DNA from: a virus
Strand: one strand, 5' to 3'
Length of the DNA: 49,725 nt
IMG/VR virus record: IMGVR_UViG_3300022187_000044
Coordinates: 1-49,725 of that record
Positions 25,950-33,906 of this stretch are shown here, piece by piece. Under the pieces are notes generated by a model. It had not been told where the DNA came from. It was given only the letters and a program-made list of their open reading frames with translations, and did not search any database. The position numbers and the translations under genes were made by a program. How positions within the stretch are numbered: position 1 is the stretch's first letter; the number at the start of each line of letters is the position of its first letter.

Positions 25950-27883
25950 CGTGTCTCTTAAGTCTTAATGTCTTTAGTCAGTATATCTACGAAGGCAATC
26001 AGTCTTTAGTAGACCTTACAAACGAATCAAATACAACCAGTCTAAACTCAGGAGACGACCAGCTTTCGTCTGCTTTTAATTTAGATTTTACATTTACTTT
26101 TTACGATAAACAATTTACATCTGCTCGTATGGCTACGAATGGTTGTCTTCACTTTGGGTTAGGTACAGGTAATGTAAACTATAATAATTACTGTGGTGAT
26201 TACACACCTGACCCACTACCACAATACAACTACACACTGTTTCCGTTCTGGACTGACTTGATAAGAGATAACAACTCTAAAATGTTAGCCAAGAACTTTA
26301 GTGATAAGACAGTCTTTGGTTGGTACGACATGCGTGAGTATAATCGTAGTAATACTGATAACAGTTTTGAAGTAATACTTTGGACTAACTCTACCTTTGA
26401 TTTTAGATATGGTGACTTAAATATTATACAGCACGATGTTCTTATTGGACAACAGAAAGATTCAGATACTTACTATCAATACTTGTTTCACGATGAATGT
26501 AATACAGGCACAACCAATACTAGCTCTTGTGTAAGTAAGGACTGGAACAGCACTACATCAAATACTTTATTAGAAGCTGGTGGTTCGTTGTATGGTACAA
26601 GCGAAACCATTGACTGTAGTAATCCTTTAAATGATGTAAGCTGTGCAGGGTATTGGGAAGCGTATGATGATTTTCAATGTGACCTTGACCCACAGTATGG
26701 ACCATTCTGTCAAGGCTATCGACAAGAAGAAGATATAGGATACTATCAAGAAGAAGAATACTTTGATTACGGATACGAGGAAGAACTGTTTGACTATGGC
26801 TACGAAGAGTATGACATGTATGACACTTTTGAAGAGCCAGAAATATTTGAAGAGTATATCTTTGAACCTGAGTATGATACTTTTGAAGAACCTGAATACG
26901 TGTTTGAAGAAGAGATAATCTTTGAACAGTTTCAACCACTTGAAGAATTTGTAGAACCTCTTCCGTTTATGCGTGAAGAAGAAGTCTTTATACCGATTGA
27001 AGAGTTGATGATTGAGGAGTTTGTATTTCAAGAAACATTTATTGAAGAAGTGGAGGAGTGGTTTGAGGAAGAGACAACAATGGAAGAAGAACTTGCGTAT
27101 TCAGAAGAGCCGGAAGAAGAGCTTATTGAGGAGCTGGTTGAAGAAGAAGATGAGGTTATAGAAGAAGAGATAGAAGAAGAACTGGTTGCTGAAGTTTCAG
27201 AAAGTGAAAGTTCAATAAGTAAGGAAACAGCGTTACGTGTTGTCTCCTCTACTCTAAGCACAGCTAAGTCTAGTGTTAGTGGAACTACATCAGGAAACTC
27301 TATACACGCTACAGGTGGAACGACAGGAGCTTCTAGCGTATCATCGTCTAGTTCTGGTGGTGGTGTAAGTACTAGTAACTCACCTAGTATATCAGAACAA
27401 TTTGCATCTTCTACTGCACAAAACAATCAAGTGTTAGATATGAGTGCTAGTGTTACAAGCTCTACAAGTGTAGAAGTTGAGACAGTTGAGACAGTTAGTG
27501 TCGCAGTTGATACAACCACTACTCAAACTTTACAAAGTCAAATAGATGTGTCAGTTTCTACAGATGCATCAGCCACAGAAGCTGAACAAACTGTAGCCAA
27601 TGTCATAGCCCAGAACTTACAAGATGCACAAGATGATGTTGAAGCTAGACAAGAAGAGACCGGTGAGTATGGGTCAGAGAATACTATTATAGCTTACATG
27701 GGATTTGTTCCTAACTTTAATAACTATAGGTTAGTGACATTACCCGATCAAGAAACATGGTACGAGTCGACAGATATCTATGCCAACAATATGTTGTCAG
27801 ATAACATCGAAGGCTTTTATCAAATGGCAGGTCAGAGTTTAGAAACTTTGATGGAAATGAGAGAACTACAACCAAAATTATAG
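25919..27883 (+). CDS. Large secreted acidic protein with nidogen-like N-domain
   Basis: The 654-residue protein has a signal peptide (RILCYAVACLLSLNVFS, cleavage about residue 20). Residues about 40-200 ('LDFTFTFYDKQFTSARMATN', GCLHFG, YTLFPFWTDL, FEVILW) resemble the NIDO domain of extracellular proteins. An extremely acidic Glu/Tyr/Phe region follows (about 270-430), then Ser/Thr/Gly low complexity (about 430-580). The ordered end has IIAYMGFVPNFNNYRLV and 'WYESTDIYANNMLSDNIEGF'. That end recurs in marine phage proteins of this position in my recollection. Role unknown; it may act in the periplasm during lysis or at the cell surface. Confidence 0.7.
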   Translation: MQKRILCYAVACLLSLNVFSQYIYEGNQSLVDLTNESNTTSLNSGDDQLSSAFNLDFTFTFYDKQFTSARMATNGCLHFGLGTGNVNYNNYCGDYTPDPLPQYNYTLFPFWTDLIRDNNSKMLAKNFSDKTVFGWYDMREYNRSNTDNSFEVILWTNSTFDFRYGDLNIIQHDVLIGQQKDSDTYYQYLFHDECNTGTTNTSSCVSKDWNSTTSNTLLEAGGSLYGTSETIDCSNPLNDVSCAGYWEAYDDFQCDLDPQYGPFCQGYRQEEDIGYYQEEEYFDYGYEEELFDYGYEEYDMYDTFEEPEIFEEYIFEPEYDTFEEPEYVFEEEIIFEQFQPLEEFVEPLPFMREEEVFIPIEELMIEEFVFQETFIEEVEEWFEEETTMEEELAYSEEPEEELIEELVEEEDEVIEEEIEEELVAEVSESESSISKETALRVVSSTLSTAKSSVSGTTSGNSIHATGGTTGASSVSSSSSGGGVSTSNSPSISEQFASSTAQNNQVLDMSASVTSSTSVEVETVETVSVAVDTTTTQTLQSQIDVSVSTDASATEAEQTVANVIAQNLQDAQDDVEARQEETGEYGSENTIIAYMGFVPNFNNYRLVTLPDQETWYESTDIYANNMLSDNIEGFYQMAGQSLETLMEMRELQPKL

Positions 27884-27892
27884 GAGAATATT

Positions 27893-28261
27893 ATGGATTG
27901 GTTACAGAATAAAACAACACAGTTTATTGCGTTGATGGGTATCATTGGAACTCTTGCAGGGTTTGGTTATACTGGTGCAACCTATGTCAATAGAATTGAG
28001 AACTTAGAAACTAAAGCTCAACAAGCTAAAGAAACTGATGATGGTTTAGGTGAGATTGAAAAAAGAATAGAAGCTTTAGAAACTTCTGTGTCTTATATGA
28101 ACAAGACGATTGATGAAACTATTTTAATTAAGATTGATAGTCAGTCTAACAAAGTCGAAGCAATCAAGTCTGATATGTCAGGTATGAAAGCTGATATCGA
28201 AAGTGTTAAGACTGATATCAAAATATTTAAAGAAGAGAATAAGAATCCTTTAGCTGGATAA
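27893..28261 (+). CDS. Membrane-anchored coiled-coil protein (122 aa)
   Basis: One N-terminal membrane segment (TQFIALMGIIGTLAGFGYTG, about 9-28) is followed by a long coiled coil (about 34-115). This is the shape of inner-membrane spanins and some holin partners. RBS GGAGAATATT precedes it. It is the last gene of the plus-strand late operon and ends exactly where the converging minus-strand gene ends. An i-spanin role is possible, but no outer-membrane lipoprotein adjoins it. Confidence 0.6.
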   Translation: MDWLQNKTTQFIALMGIIGTLAGFGYTGATYVNRIENLETKAQQAKETDDGLGEIEKRIEALETSVSYMNKTIDETILIKIDSQSNKVEAIKSDMSGMKADIESVKTDIKIFKEENKNPLAG

Positions 28262-28480
28262 TTACTTTAAAACATTTAACTCTCTTTGAAAATAATTATG
28301 TAAGTCTCCCATCTTTGACTTACCGTTACGGAGGATTGTTTTGATTACGTCTCTCTCATCAAGAGGGAATATTTCATCCACCATATCCTCCGGTAACATA
28401 CTAAACTCTGTAACGATTTCATTGTTACGTGTAAGAAGCACTTTAAAACTTACTAAGTTAGCTTCACTTTTATTAACCAT
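28262..28480 (-). CDS. Small protein of unknown function (72 aa)
   Basis: The start is placed at 28480 because GGAGAG lies 6-7 bases upstream within the end of nrdB; a longer in-frame start at 28501 has no such site. The product is mixed alpha/beta and acidic (MVNKSEANLVSFKVLL, EDMVDEIFPLDE). It is the last gene of the leftward operon, overlaps nrdB by 8 bases, and abuts the convergent plus-strand gene with no spacer. Not recognised. Confidence 0.65.
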   Translation of the reverse strand: MVNKSEANLVSFKVLLTRNNEIVTEFSMLPEDMVDEIFPLDERDVIKTILRNGKSKMGDLHNYFQRELNVLK

Positions 28481-29456
28481 TATCACTCTCCAAGTTTGCA
28501 AAGGTTATCTTATCCTGTCTACCCCTTAGTCCTGCTTTCATATAAGAAGTAGCACGACCTTCAAAGAAGTTCTGGTGTTCAACACCCATCACTTCATCTA
28601 ACCACCCTAGAGGATTCTCACGTTGGTCATAGTTTGTTTTAAGACCAAGCTGTAACAATCTTCTATCTGCTATGTATCTATTGTAAGCATACATATCTTT
28701 CTTGGTAAGACCTTCAAGGTCTCCCATATCAAACACTAAGTCTAAGAACTTATCTTCTAGTGTTACCATCTGTCTACAAATCTCGTAGAGTTCTGCTTTA
28801 AAATCATCTGTCCAGATATCTATGTTCTCTTGGATAAACTCTCTAAACAATTTAGTCATAGCTTCAACGTGCATAGACTCATCCCGTATAGAGTAAGTAA
28901 CTATCTGTCCCATACCTTTCATACGCCCAAAGCGTGGGAAGTTTAACAAGATTGCAAAGCTACTGAACAACTGTAGTCCTTCTGTAAAAGCTGAATAAAC
29001 TGCTAAAGTTTTTGCAATGCTTTTCTTGTCAGACTTGGTTGTCTTAATTTTATGAACATACTCATGTTTGTTAGCCATCTCTTCGTACTCAGAAAAAGCT
29101 TTGTACTCTATCTCAGGCATACCAACTGTATCTAGTAATAAGCTGTAGGCATGTTGATGAATTGATTCCATGTTAGCAAACGAACCCATCATCATTCTAG
29201 CTTCTGGCTTTCTAAAGATACGCATGTATCTGTCAACATAACCTGCACCTACATCTACATCTGATTGAGTAAACAATCTAAAGATTTGTGTTAGTAAGTT
29301 TTTTTCTTTAGGGTCCATCTCTTGCCAATCTTTTACATCTGTATGTAATGGAACTGACTCAGGCATCCAATGCATTTGATTTTGTAATACATAGTAATCA
29401 AACATCCATGCATGATCGAAAGGTTTGTAGTAATTTCTTGTATCTAATAAGCTCAT
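28473..29456 (-). CDS. nrdB: Ribonucleotide reductase, class I beta subunit
   Basis: The 327-residue protein supplies the tyrosyl radical for reducing ribonucleotides to deoxynucleotides. The diiron ligands are visible: Asp66 (TQSDVDVG), Glu97 and His100 (NMESIHQHAY), Glu159 (AFTEGLQLF), Glu193 and His196 (SIRDESMHVEAM). The radical Tyr is Tyr104, in the normal spacing E-x2-H-x3-Y. The C-terminal tail (KITFANLESDNG) should bind NrdA. It is shorter than the bacterial protein, as in other phage enzymes. Its start overlaps the preceding small gene by ATGA. Confidence 0.95.
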   Translation of the reverse strand: MSLLDTRNYYKPFDHAWMFDYYVLQNQMHWMPESVPLHTDVKDWQEMDPKEKNLLTQIFRLFTQSDVDVGAGYVDRYMRIFRKPEARMMMGSFANMESIHQHAYSLLLDTVGMPEIEYKAFSEYEEMANKHEYVHKIKTTKSDKKSIAKTLAVYSAFTEGLQLFSSFAILLNFPRFGRMKGMGQIVTYSIRDESMHVEAMTKLFREFIQENIDIWTDDFKAELYEICRQMVTLEDKFLDLVFDMGDLEGLTKKDMYAYNRYIADRRLLQLGLKTNYDQRENPLGWLDEVMGVEHQNFFEGRATSYMKAGLRGRQDKITFANLESDNG

Positions 29457-29632
29457 TTGTTTTCCTCGTTAAATCTTTTAACTAAATATTTTAAATTTTC
29501 AATTACGTATCCTGCGTAATCTTTTGTTTTTGCGAATGGATTATTATTTTCATCACAATAATCTAACCACATCCTACTTGTAAAGCCAGAAAACTTCTGA
29601 CTAAACACCTTGTCAAATTCTGATTGTTTCAT
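29453..29632 (-). CDS. Small protein between nrdA and nrdB (59 aa)
   Basis: The product begins MKQSEFDKVFSQKF and includes FTSRMWLDYCDENNNPFAKT and a helical end. Its TGA overlaps the nrdB ATG (ATGA), so it is co-translated with nrdB. One cysteine and no metal motif are seen. Not recognised. Its placement suggests a role linked to nucleotide reduction, or merely compact packing. Confidence 0.65.
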   Translation of the reverse strand: MKQSEFDKVFSQKFSGFTSRMWLDYCDENNNPFAKTKDYAGYVIENLKYLVKRFNEENK

Positions 29633-29633
29633 A

Positions 29634-29777
29634 TTAATCCTTTGGTAAATAAACTATTACAGCAGAGTTACATTTAGGACAACTTAAATTAGTTTCCATA
29701 ATGTATTCATCGTTCTCATCTTCTATGTCGTGATCTCCACCCCATATTAATCTTGTTCCACAATGCCAACAATCCAT
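29634..29777 (-). CDS. Zinc-ribbon miniprotein (47 aa) next to nrdA
   Basis: This tiny protein has two CxxC pairs, CWHCG (residues 3-6) and CPKC (33-36), separated by an acidic stretch, the layout of a zinc ribbon. The start follows the nrdA stop by one base and uses GAGGG inside the nrdA tail as Shine-Dalgarno. A zinc-binding regulator or small redox partner of the reductase is possible. No thioredoxin or glutaredoxin gene is visible in the window. Confidence 0.7.
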   Translation of the reverse strand: MDCWHCGTRLIWGGDHDIEDENDEYIMETNLSCPKCNSAVIVYLPKD

Positions 29778-29778
29778 A

Positions 29779-31674
29779 TCAACCCTCACAAGCTATACAC
29801 TCAGCATCATCTAATTTAATACGCTGAACTTTAGTGTTTACGTTTTCTGCATTACGAGCAGCATTAGTTCTAAAGTAATACAAAGATTTAAGTTTGTTCA
29901 TCCCATACCAATGCACATCATTAACATACTGCATATACTCATCGTGTACTTCTTGTGGCTCTGTAGCTGTAGGTATAGTAAAGAAAAGATTAACTGATTG
30001 TGCTTGACAAATAAACTCTTGTCGTTTAGCAGCGTGTTCTATAATCCATATCTGATCTATCTCATTAGCAGTCTTGAATATTTCTTTTTCATCATCTGTA
30101 AGAATATCAAGGTGCTGTACTGAACCCTCGTTACCTGCAATGTCTTTCCATAAAGCAGTAAGCTCATCTTTCTTTAATCCTTTATCCTTTAGAATTTCTT
30201 CTAGGTATTTGTTCTTAACTTGGAACGAGCCTGAGAGAGTTTTGTGCGTATAAACATTAGCCCTGTATGGCTCAATCGAAGGAGATGTCCCACCACATAT
30301 GATACTAGAAGAAGCATTAGGAGCAACAGCGAGTAGATGAGCATTACGCCTACCACTACCACTGACATCAGGTGACTCACCACGTTCATCAGCAAGTCGT
30401 TCAGTTGCTCTAAGCGAATGTCTCTTAATGTGTTTAAATGCTTTGTAATTAAAGCCCGTAGCGAAGATACCCTCAAAAGGAATGCTGCGTGATTGGAGAT
30501 ACGAATGGAATCCCATCGCACCCAAACCCAACGACCTTTCTCGATAAGCTGAGTAGGCAGATTTAAGAAACCCTTCTTTGCCCGGCTTAATATGTTTTTG
30601 AAACCTTTTAAAATTTGCATTATATTCTCCTAAATTATCTGTGTCAACAGCGTTATCAATGTAATGTTGAAGAACGTTGTCAAGCATGGTTATTAAATCA
30701 TCTATAAACATAGGGTTCTCACTCCATTCATCAAAGTATTCTAAGTTTACAGAAGATAAACAACACACTGCTGTTCGTTCTTCATTCGTAGGTAAAGTAA
30801 TCTCAGAACATAGATTGCTCTGTTTGATTTCTAATCCTAAATCTTTTTGTTCTTTAGGCAATGCTTCGTTACATGTGTCTATATTAATCATGTATGGCTC
30901 ACCTGTCTCTGCTCTTGCATTGATGATCTGCCACCACAAGTCTCTAGCATTTACAATCTTTGTAGGCTCGTGAGTCTTAGGGTCAATCAATCTAAAGTCT
31001 GCATCTTCTTGTACAGCTTTAAGAAACTCATTGGTAAGGTTGATACCGTTATGAAGATTAAGATTCTTCCTGTTGATATCACCACCAGATTCTTTACGCA
31101 TGTTAATAAACTCTTCAATCTCCGGATGAGATATGTCCATGTATGCAGCATAAGAACCACGTCTTGTAGTGCCTTGGTTAAAGGCTAACATCTGAGAATC
31201 AACTACATGCATGAAAGGAATTGAACCAGTAGACTTACTACCGTGAGTAGTAGAAATACCATTACTCCTAATATCTCCCCAAAATCCACCAATACCTCCA
31301 CCCGAACTTGCCAACCAAATATTCTCGTCATAGTGAGCAGATAAACCATCCCTGCTATCAGGTACATAATTGAGGAAACAGCTAATAGGAAGACCACGAC
31401 TTGTTCCCCCGTTACTAAGTATAGGAGTGCTAAACATGAACCAACAAGAGGAACTGTAGTGATAAAGTCTTTGAGCCAACTCAAAATCTGTGTGACCTTT
31501 GTAGGTTGCTCCGAAGACTGATGCTCTGGCAAACGCTTCTTGTGCATGTGTTTCATTCTCCCATAAGTATCTATCCTTAAGTGTGTCAAGGCTAAACTTA
31601 TCTAATAGTTTTTCATTGCTATAATTAATCTTTATACCAAGATATTCCTTGATACCTACTTTATCATCTACCAC
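29779..31674 (-). CDS. nrdA: Ribonucleotide reductase, class I alpha subunit
   Basis: The 631-residue catalytic subunit carries the active-site Cys99 (GLPISCFLNY), Cys289 and Glu291 (NLCSEITLP), Cys305 (TAVCCLSSVNL), the radical-transfer pair Tyr599/Tyr600 (LKSLYYFRTN) and the C-terminal CxxC (CIACEG) that is re-reduced by a redoxin. The N-terminal ATP cone that senses dATP in cellular enzymes is missing, so the enzyme should resist dATP shutdown. The start is a GTG at 31674 after GGAGAGAGCAA. It overlaps the preceding gene by 7 bases. Confidence 0.95.
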   Translation of the reverse strand: MVDDKVGIKEYLGIKINYSNEKLLDKFSLDTLKDRYLWENETHAQEAFARASVFGATYKGHTDFELAQRLYHYSSSCWFMFSTPILSNGGTSRGLPISCFLNYVPDSRDGLSAHYDENIWLASSGGGIGGFWGDIRSNGISTTHGSKSTGSIPFMHVVDSQMLAFNQGTTRRGSYAAYMDISHPEIEEFINMRKESGGDINRKNLNLHNGINLTNEFLKAVQEDADFRLIDPKTHEPTKIVNARDLWWQIINARAETGEPYMINIDTCNEALPKEQKDLGLEIKQSNLCSEITLPTNEERTAVCCLSSVNLEYFDEWSENPMFIDDLITMLDNVLQHYIDNAVDTDNLGEYNANFKRFQKHIKPGKEGFLKSAYSAYRERSLGLGAMGFHSYLQSRSIPFEGIFATGFNYKAFKHIKRHSLRATERLADERGESPDVSGSGRRNAHLLAVAPNASSSIICGGTSPSIEPYRANVYTHKTLSGSFQVKNKYLEEILKDKGLKKDELTALWKDIAGNEGSVQHLDILTDDEKEIFKTANEIDQIWIIEHAAKRQEFICQAQSVNLFFTIPTATEPQEVHDEYMQYVNDVHWYGMNKLKSLYYFRTNAARNAENVNTKVQRIKLDDAECIACEG

Positions 31675-31961
31675 TTGCTCTCTCCTGTTTTAAAGAACTT
31701 ATCTCTATCATCGTGTATATCAAGCATTATTATACCATAATGTAATATTTTTAGCAAGTCTTTTCTGTTATGTCCATCTTTATTTCCATAACGTTTTGCA
31801 TACTTTATAATGTTACCCATACAAAAACCCATACCATGTCCTGAGTCAATGATAACATCAGTAGCTTGGTACTTATCAGAAGCATAGTGCTCACCATATG
31901 TACCATCAATGTAAGCCTTTAGTTCTTGTATTAATTCATCTTCATTAAATTTATAGTTCAT
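31668..31961 (-). CDS. DUF3310-like protein
   Basis: The start is chosen at 31961 (MNYKFNEDE) because GGAG lies just upstream; the longer frame runs back into the endonuclease gene. The 97-residue protein shows the DUF3310 pattern 'GFCMGNIIKYAKRYGNKDGH' and RKDLLKILHYGIIMLD. This family is widespread in phage nucleotide and replication operons and has no established function. It overlaps endonuclease I by 11 bases and nrdA by 7. Confidence 0.75.
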   Translation of the reverse strand: MNYKFNEDELIQELKAYIDGTYGEHYASDKYQATDVIIDSGHGMGFCMGNIIKYAKRYGNKDGHNRKDLLKILHYGIIMLDIHDDRDKFFKTGESKW

Positions 31962-32397
31962 CGTTTCTCCAATCATCAGGTAAAGTATCTTCACTGTACC
32001 ATCTGAAGTTATTTGTTTCAGCCCATTCAGCATGGGTTCTTTTGGTTCCGTTCTTTCTCATCTTAGCTCCCGGCATAGGAGCAAATGGTTTTTGAAATAA
32101 GAATACTAACTCGTAATCTTCTACCATTTCTGTAAAAGATTCTCGTATCCATATATACTTACTGTATTCAGCATAATCCCAGAATCTTCCTTTTGCTTCT
32201 AGTAATATTATTTTACCATCAATAGTCTTTACAAAGTCTGGCTCGTAAGTATGCTGTACTACATAGTCAAGCTTATCCCAGTGATGTTTCCAATCTTGTA
32301 AAATTGTTTGATGTATATTATATTCCCAAGTACTATCATATCCTTTTGGTACGTTAGTTTTTTTAGGTCTAGGTTTTCTTGGTACTCTTCTAGGCAT
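31951..32397 (-). CDS. Endonuclease I (Holliday junction resolvase)
   Basis: The 148-residue enzyme matches T7 gp3. The PD-(D/E)XK active site is visible as Glu25 (STWEYNIHQ), Asp54 (YEPDF), Glu67 and Lys69 (LLEAKG), with the downstream IWIRE helix and a closing 'FRWYSEDTLPDDW'. It resolves branched DNA and, in T7, helps degrade host DNA. The basic N-terminus (MPRRVPRKPRPKK) should contact DNA. RBS GGAGACTTAA lies in the preceding gene. Confidence 0.88.
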   Translation of the reverse strand: MPRRVPRKPRPKKTNVPKGYDSTWEYNIHQTILQDWKHHWDKLDYVVQHTYEPDFVKTIDGKIILLEAKGRFWDYAEYSKYIWIRESFTEMVEDYELVFLFQKPFAPMPGAKMRKNGTKRTHAEWAETNNFRWYSEDTLPDDWRNDEL

Positions 32398-32638
32398 TTA
32401 AGTCTCCGAGTGTCATATTAGGATTACGTTTTACTTGTTTGTAAAACCACCTTAAACTATAAGCACTCAATAGAAACTTGTTGTTAGCAAAGATGTGAGT
32501 CTGTTCTGGCAAGAACTCATTAAGATTCTTTCTATTAATCTTCGATGTATCCTCTCCATCTGGAACCATAGTTCTTAACCACTCAATGAGTAGGTCTTCT
32601 GCTCTTCGTCTAAGTTGTTTGGCTTTTGTTGAACGCAT
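32390..32638 (-). CDS. Conserved replication-cluster protein (82 aa)
   Basis: The small basic helical protein contains KQLRRRAEDLLIEWLRTMVP and 'SAYSLRWFYKQVKRNP'. I recall similar proteins beside the Cas4-like nuclease in other marine phages, without assigned function. It overlaps the nuclease by 29 bases and endonuclease I by 8, with GAGGTAACAG as RBS. Confidence 0.6.
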   Translation of the reverse strand: MRSTKAKQLRRRAEDLLIEWLRTMVPDGEDTSKINRKNLNEFLPEQTHIFANNKFLLSAYSLRWFYKQVKRNPNMTLGDLNA

Positions 32639-33527
32639 CTGTTACCTCTATAACGTTAGGGATTTTAGGTGACTTTGTTAAGTACCTATATCCATTTGAA
32701 TATTTAAATACACGTAAACCTTTACCCTCGTTAGAATCTTTATGGCATTCAAACTTGTGTCGGCAATAAGTACACTCTCTAGGTAGCTGCATGTTACCAG
32801 ACTTACCATCGGGAACAGGACTATAACATAGTTCTGGTGGTGTTGCTAACTTAACAGCTTTCTTTATATCAGTGATCTTCTTCTTGATATTAGGCTTGTC
32901 AAAGTTATCAGGTCTATACAAAGCTAACTCACCTGACTCTTTATTAAGAGCAAGGAAACCACCTTTGTCTGTGCCCTGTGCTTGTTCATACCCAGCAAGT
33001 TGAGCCATATATCCAAACATATCATTCTCTGCTAGTGTACCATCTTTAAACTTCTTAAAGGCATAACCAGAAGCTGTCTTGATATCTACTACCTCACCAT
33101 CAATAACACAATCCATGTGTCCTTTGATACCAGATACTTTGATTTCTTTTTGTTCATCGGTAACATCATGTCCAGATAGCTTGATCAGAAATATAACTAT
33201 CTCTTCAAGTAAATGTCCATATAAAAACTTAATGAATAAAGAAGGTGGCATCCTCTCCGGAGTACCTTCTGACTTCATATCAAACCAAAGTTGTCGTGAC
33301 TTCCTACCTATGTTAGACATACGTAAGGTTGCATCACCTCTTGGTTCAGGATGAGACCACTTGTAAAGTATCTCTTTCATAGACTCACCAAACTGTTCAA
33401 TGCTGTCTGGGTCTAGATCAATGTGCTCACCATCAGCAAGTACACCTATCTTATTATATATATCTTCGACTAATGTGTCAAGGGTTTTTGTTTTATTTTT
33501 AGAAATTAAATTCGCCTTGTTTGGCAT
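32610..33527 (-). CDS. Cas4/RecB-like PD-(D/E)XK nuclease
   Basis: The 305-residue nuclease has GHLLEE (residues 104-109), Asp139 (GHMDCVID), and Asp148 with Lys150 (VVDIKTAS), followed by Gln176 (MAQLAGYEQ), the canonical RecB-family order. Four cysteines at 234, 252, 255 and 261 could hold an iron-sulfur cluster as in Cas4/AddB, although the usual Cys before LWF (about 80) is replaced. It probably takes the place of T7 gp6 exonuclease in processing DNA ends. RBS GGAGGTAGCTA. Confidence 0.85.
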   Translation of the reverse strand: MPNKANLISKNKTKTLDTLVEDIYNKIGVLADGEHIDLDPDSIEQFGESMKEILYKWSHPEPRGDATLRMSNIGRKSRQLWFDMKSEGTPERMPPSLFIKFLYGHLLEEIVIFLIKLSGHDVTDEQKEIKVSGIKGHMDCVIDGEVVDIKTASGYAFKKFKDGTLAENDMFGYMAQLAGYEQAQGTDKGGFLALNKESGELALYRPDNFDKPNIKKKITDIKKAVKLATPPELCYSPVPDGKSGNMQLPRECTYCRHKFECHKDSNEGKGLRVFKYSNGYRYLTKSPKIPNVIEVTDAFNKSQTT

Positions 33528-33906
33528 TAGCTACCTCCTGTATAATAGTTTTATTTTTTCTAACGTGTGGCATGTAATCTCGTTCTTCCCATGTTTTAAT
33601 ACTGTGACAGTTTTGACAACGTACTTCACACTTTCTTATTTCATTAAACAAATCTTTAATATACTGTCTATTTTTTATTTTATCAGTAGGGGTAATACGA
33701 CATACTAAAGTGCTCATATTGGCTCCACTTTTAGCAGCATCTAATAATATTGTTTTATCTTCTCTTACTTTATGGTCAAAGCAAAGTGCTTTTGGATGTT
33801 TATTGTAACCACAATCTATACATCCTTTACTAAGTTTATATTTATTAATCCGTCTGTATCTATTATCACGAAGATATTTTCTGTATTCATCACTAGTGAG
33901 TGTCAC
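33499..33906 (-). CDS. HNH endonuclease
   Basis: The 135-residue protein has CxxC (29/32), the HNH-type Asp44-His45 (LCFDHKV), and 'CEVRCQNCHSIKTWEER' (Cys97/Cys100/His101), a zinc-stabilised HNH fold. The start is GTG at 33906, 8 bases after AGGAGG. It overlaps both neighbours (28 bases with the nuclease, 14 with DNA polymerase), so it is fitted into the operon. A free-standing homing endonuclease and a dedicated replication/packaging nickase are both possible. Confidence 0.82.
   Translation of the reverse strand: MTLTSDEYRKYLRDNRYRRINKYKLSKGCIDCGYNKHPKALCFDHKVREDKTILLDAAKSGANMSTLVCRITPTDKIKNRQYIKDLFNEIRKCEVRCQNCHSIKTWEERDYMPHVRKNKTIIQEVANAKQGEFNF

Noticed and set aside
26553-27426. Minus-strand frames opposite the acidic region
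   Set aside because: Glu-rich coding (GAA/GAG) read backwards gives long Leu/Phe/Ser frames without stops; no start signals.
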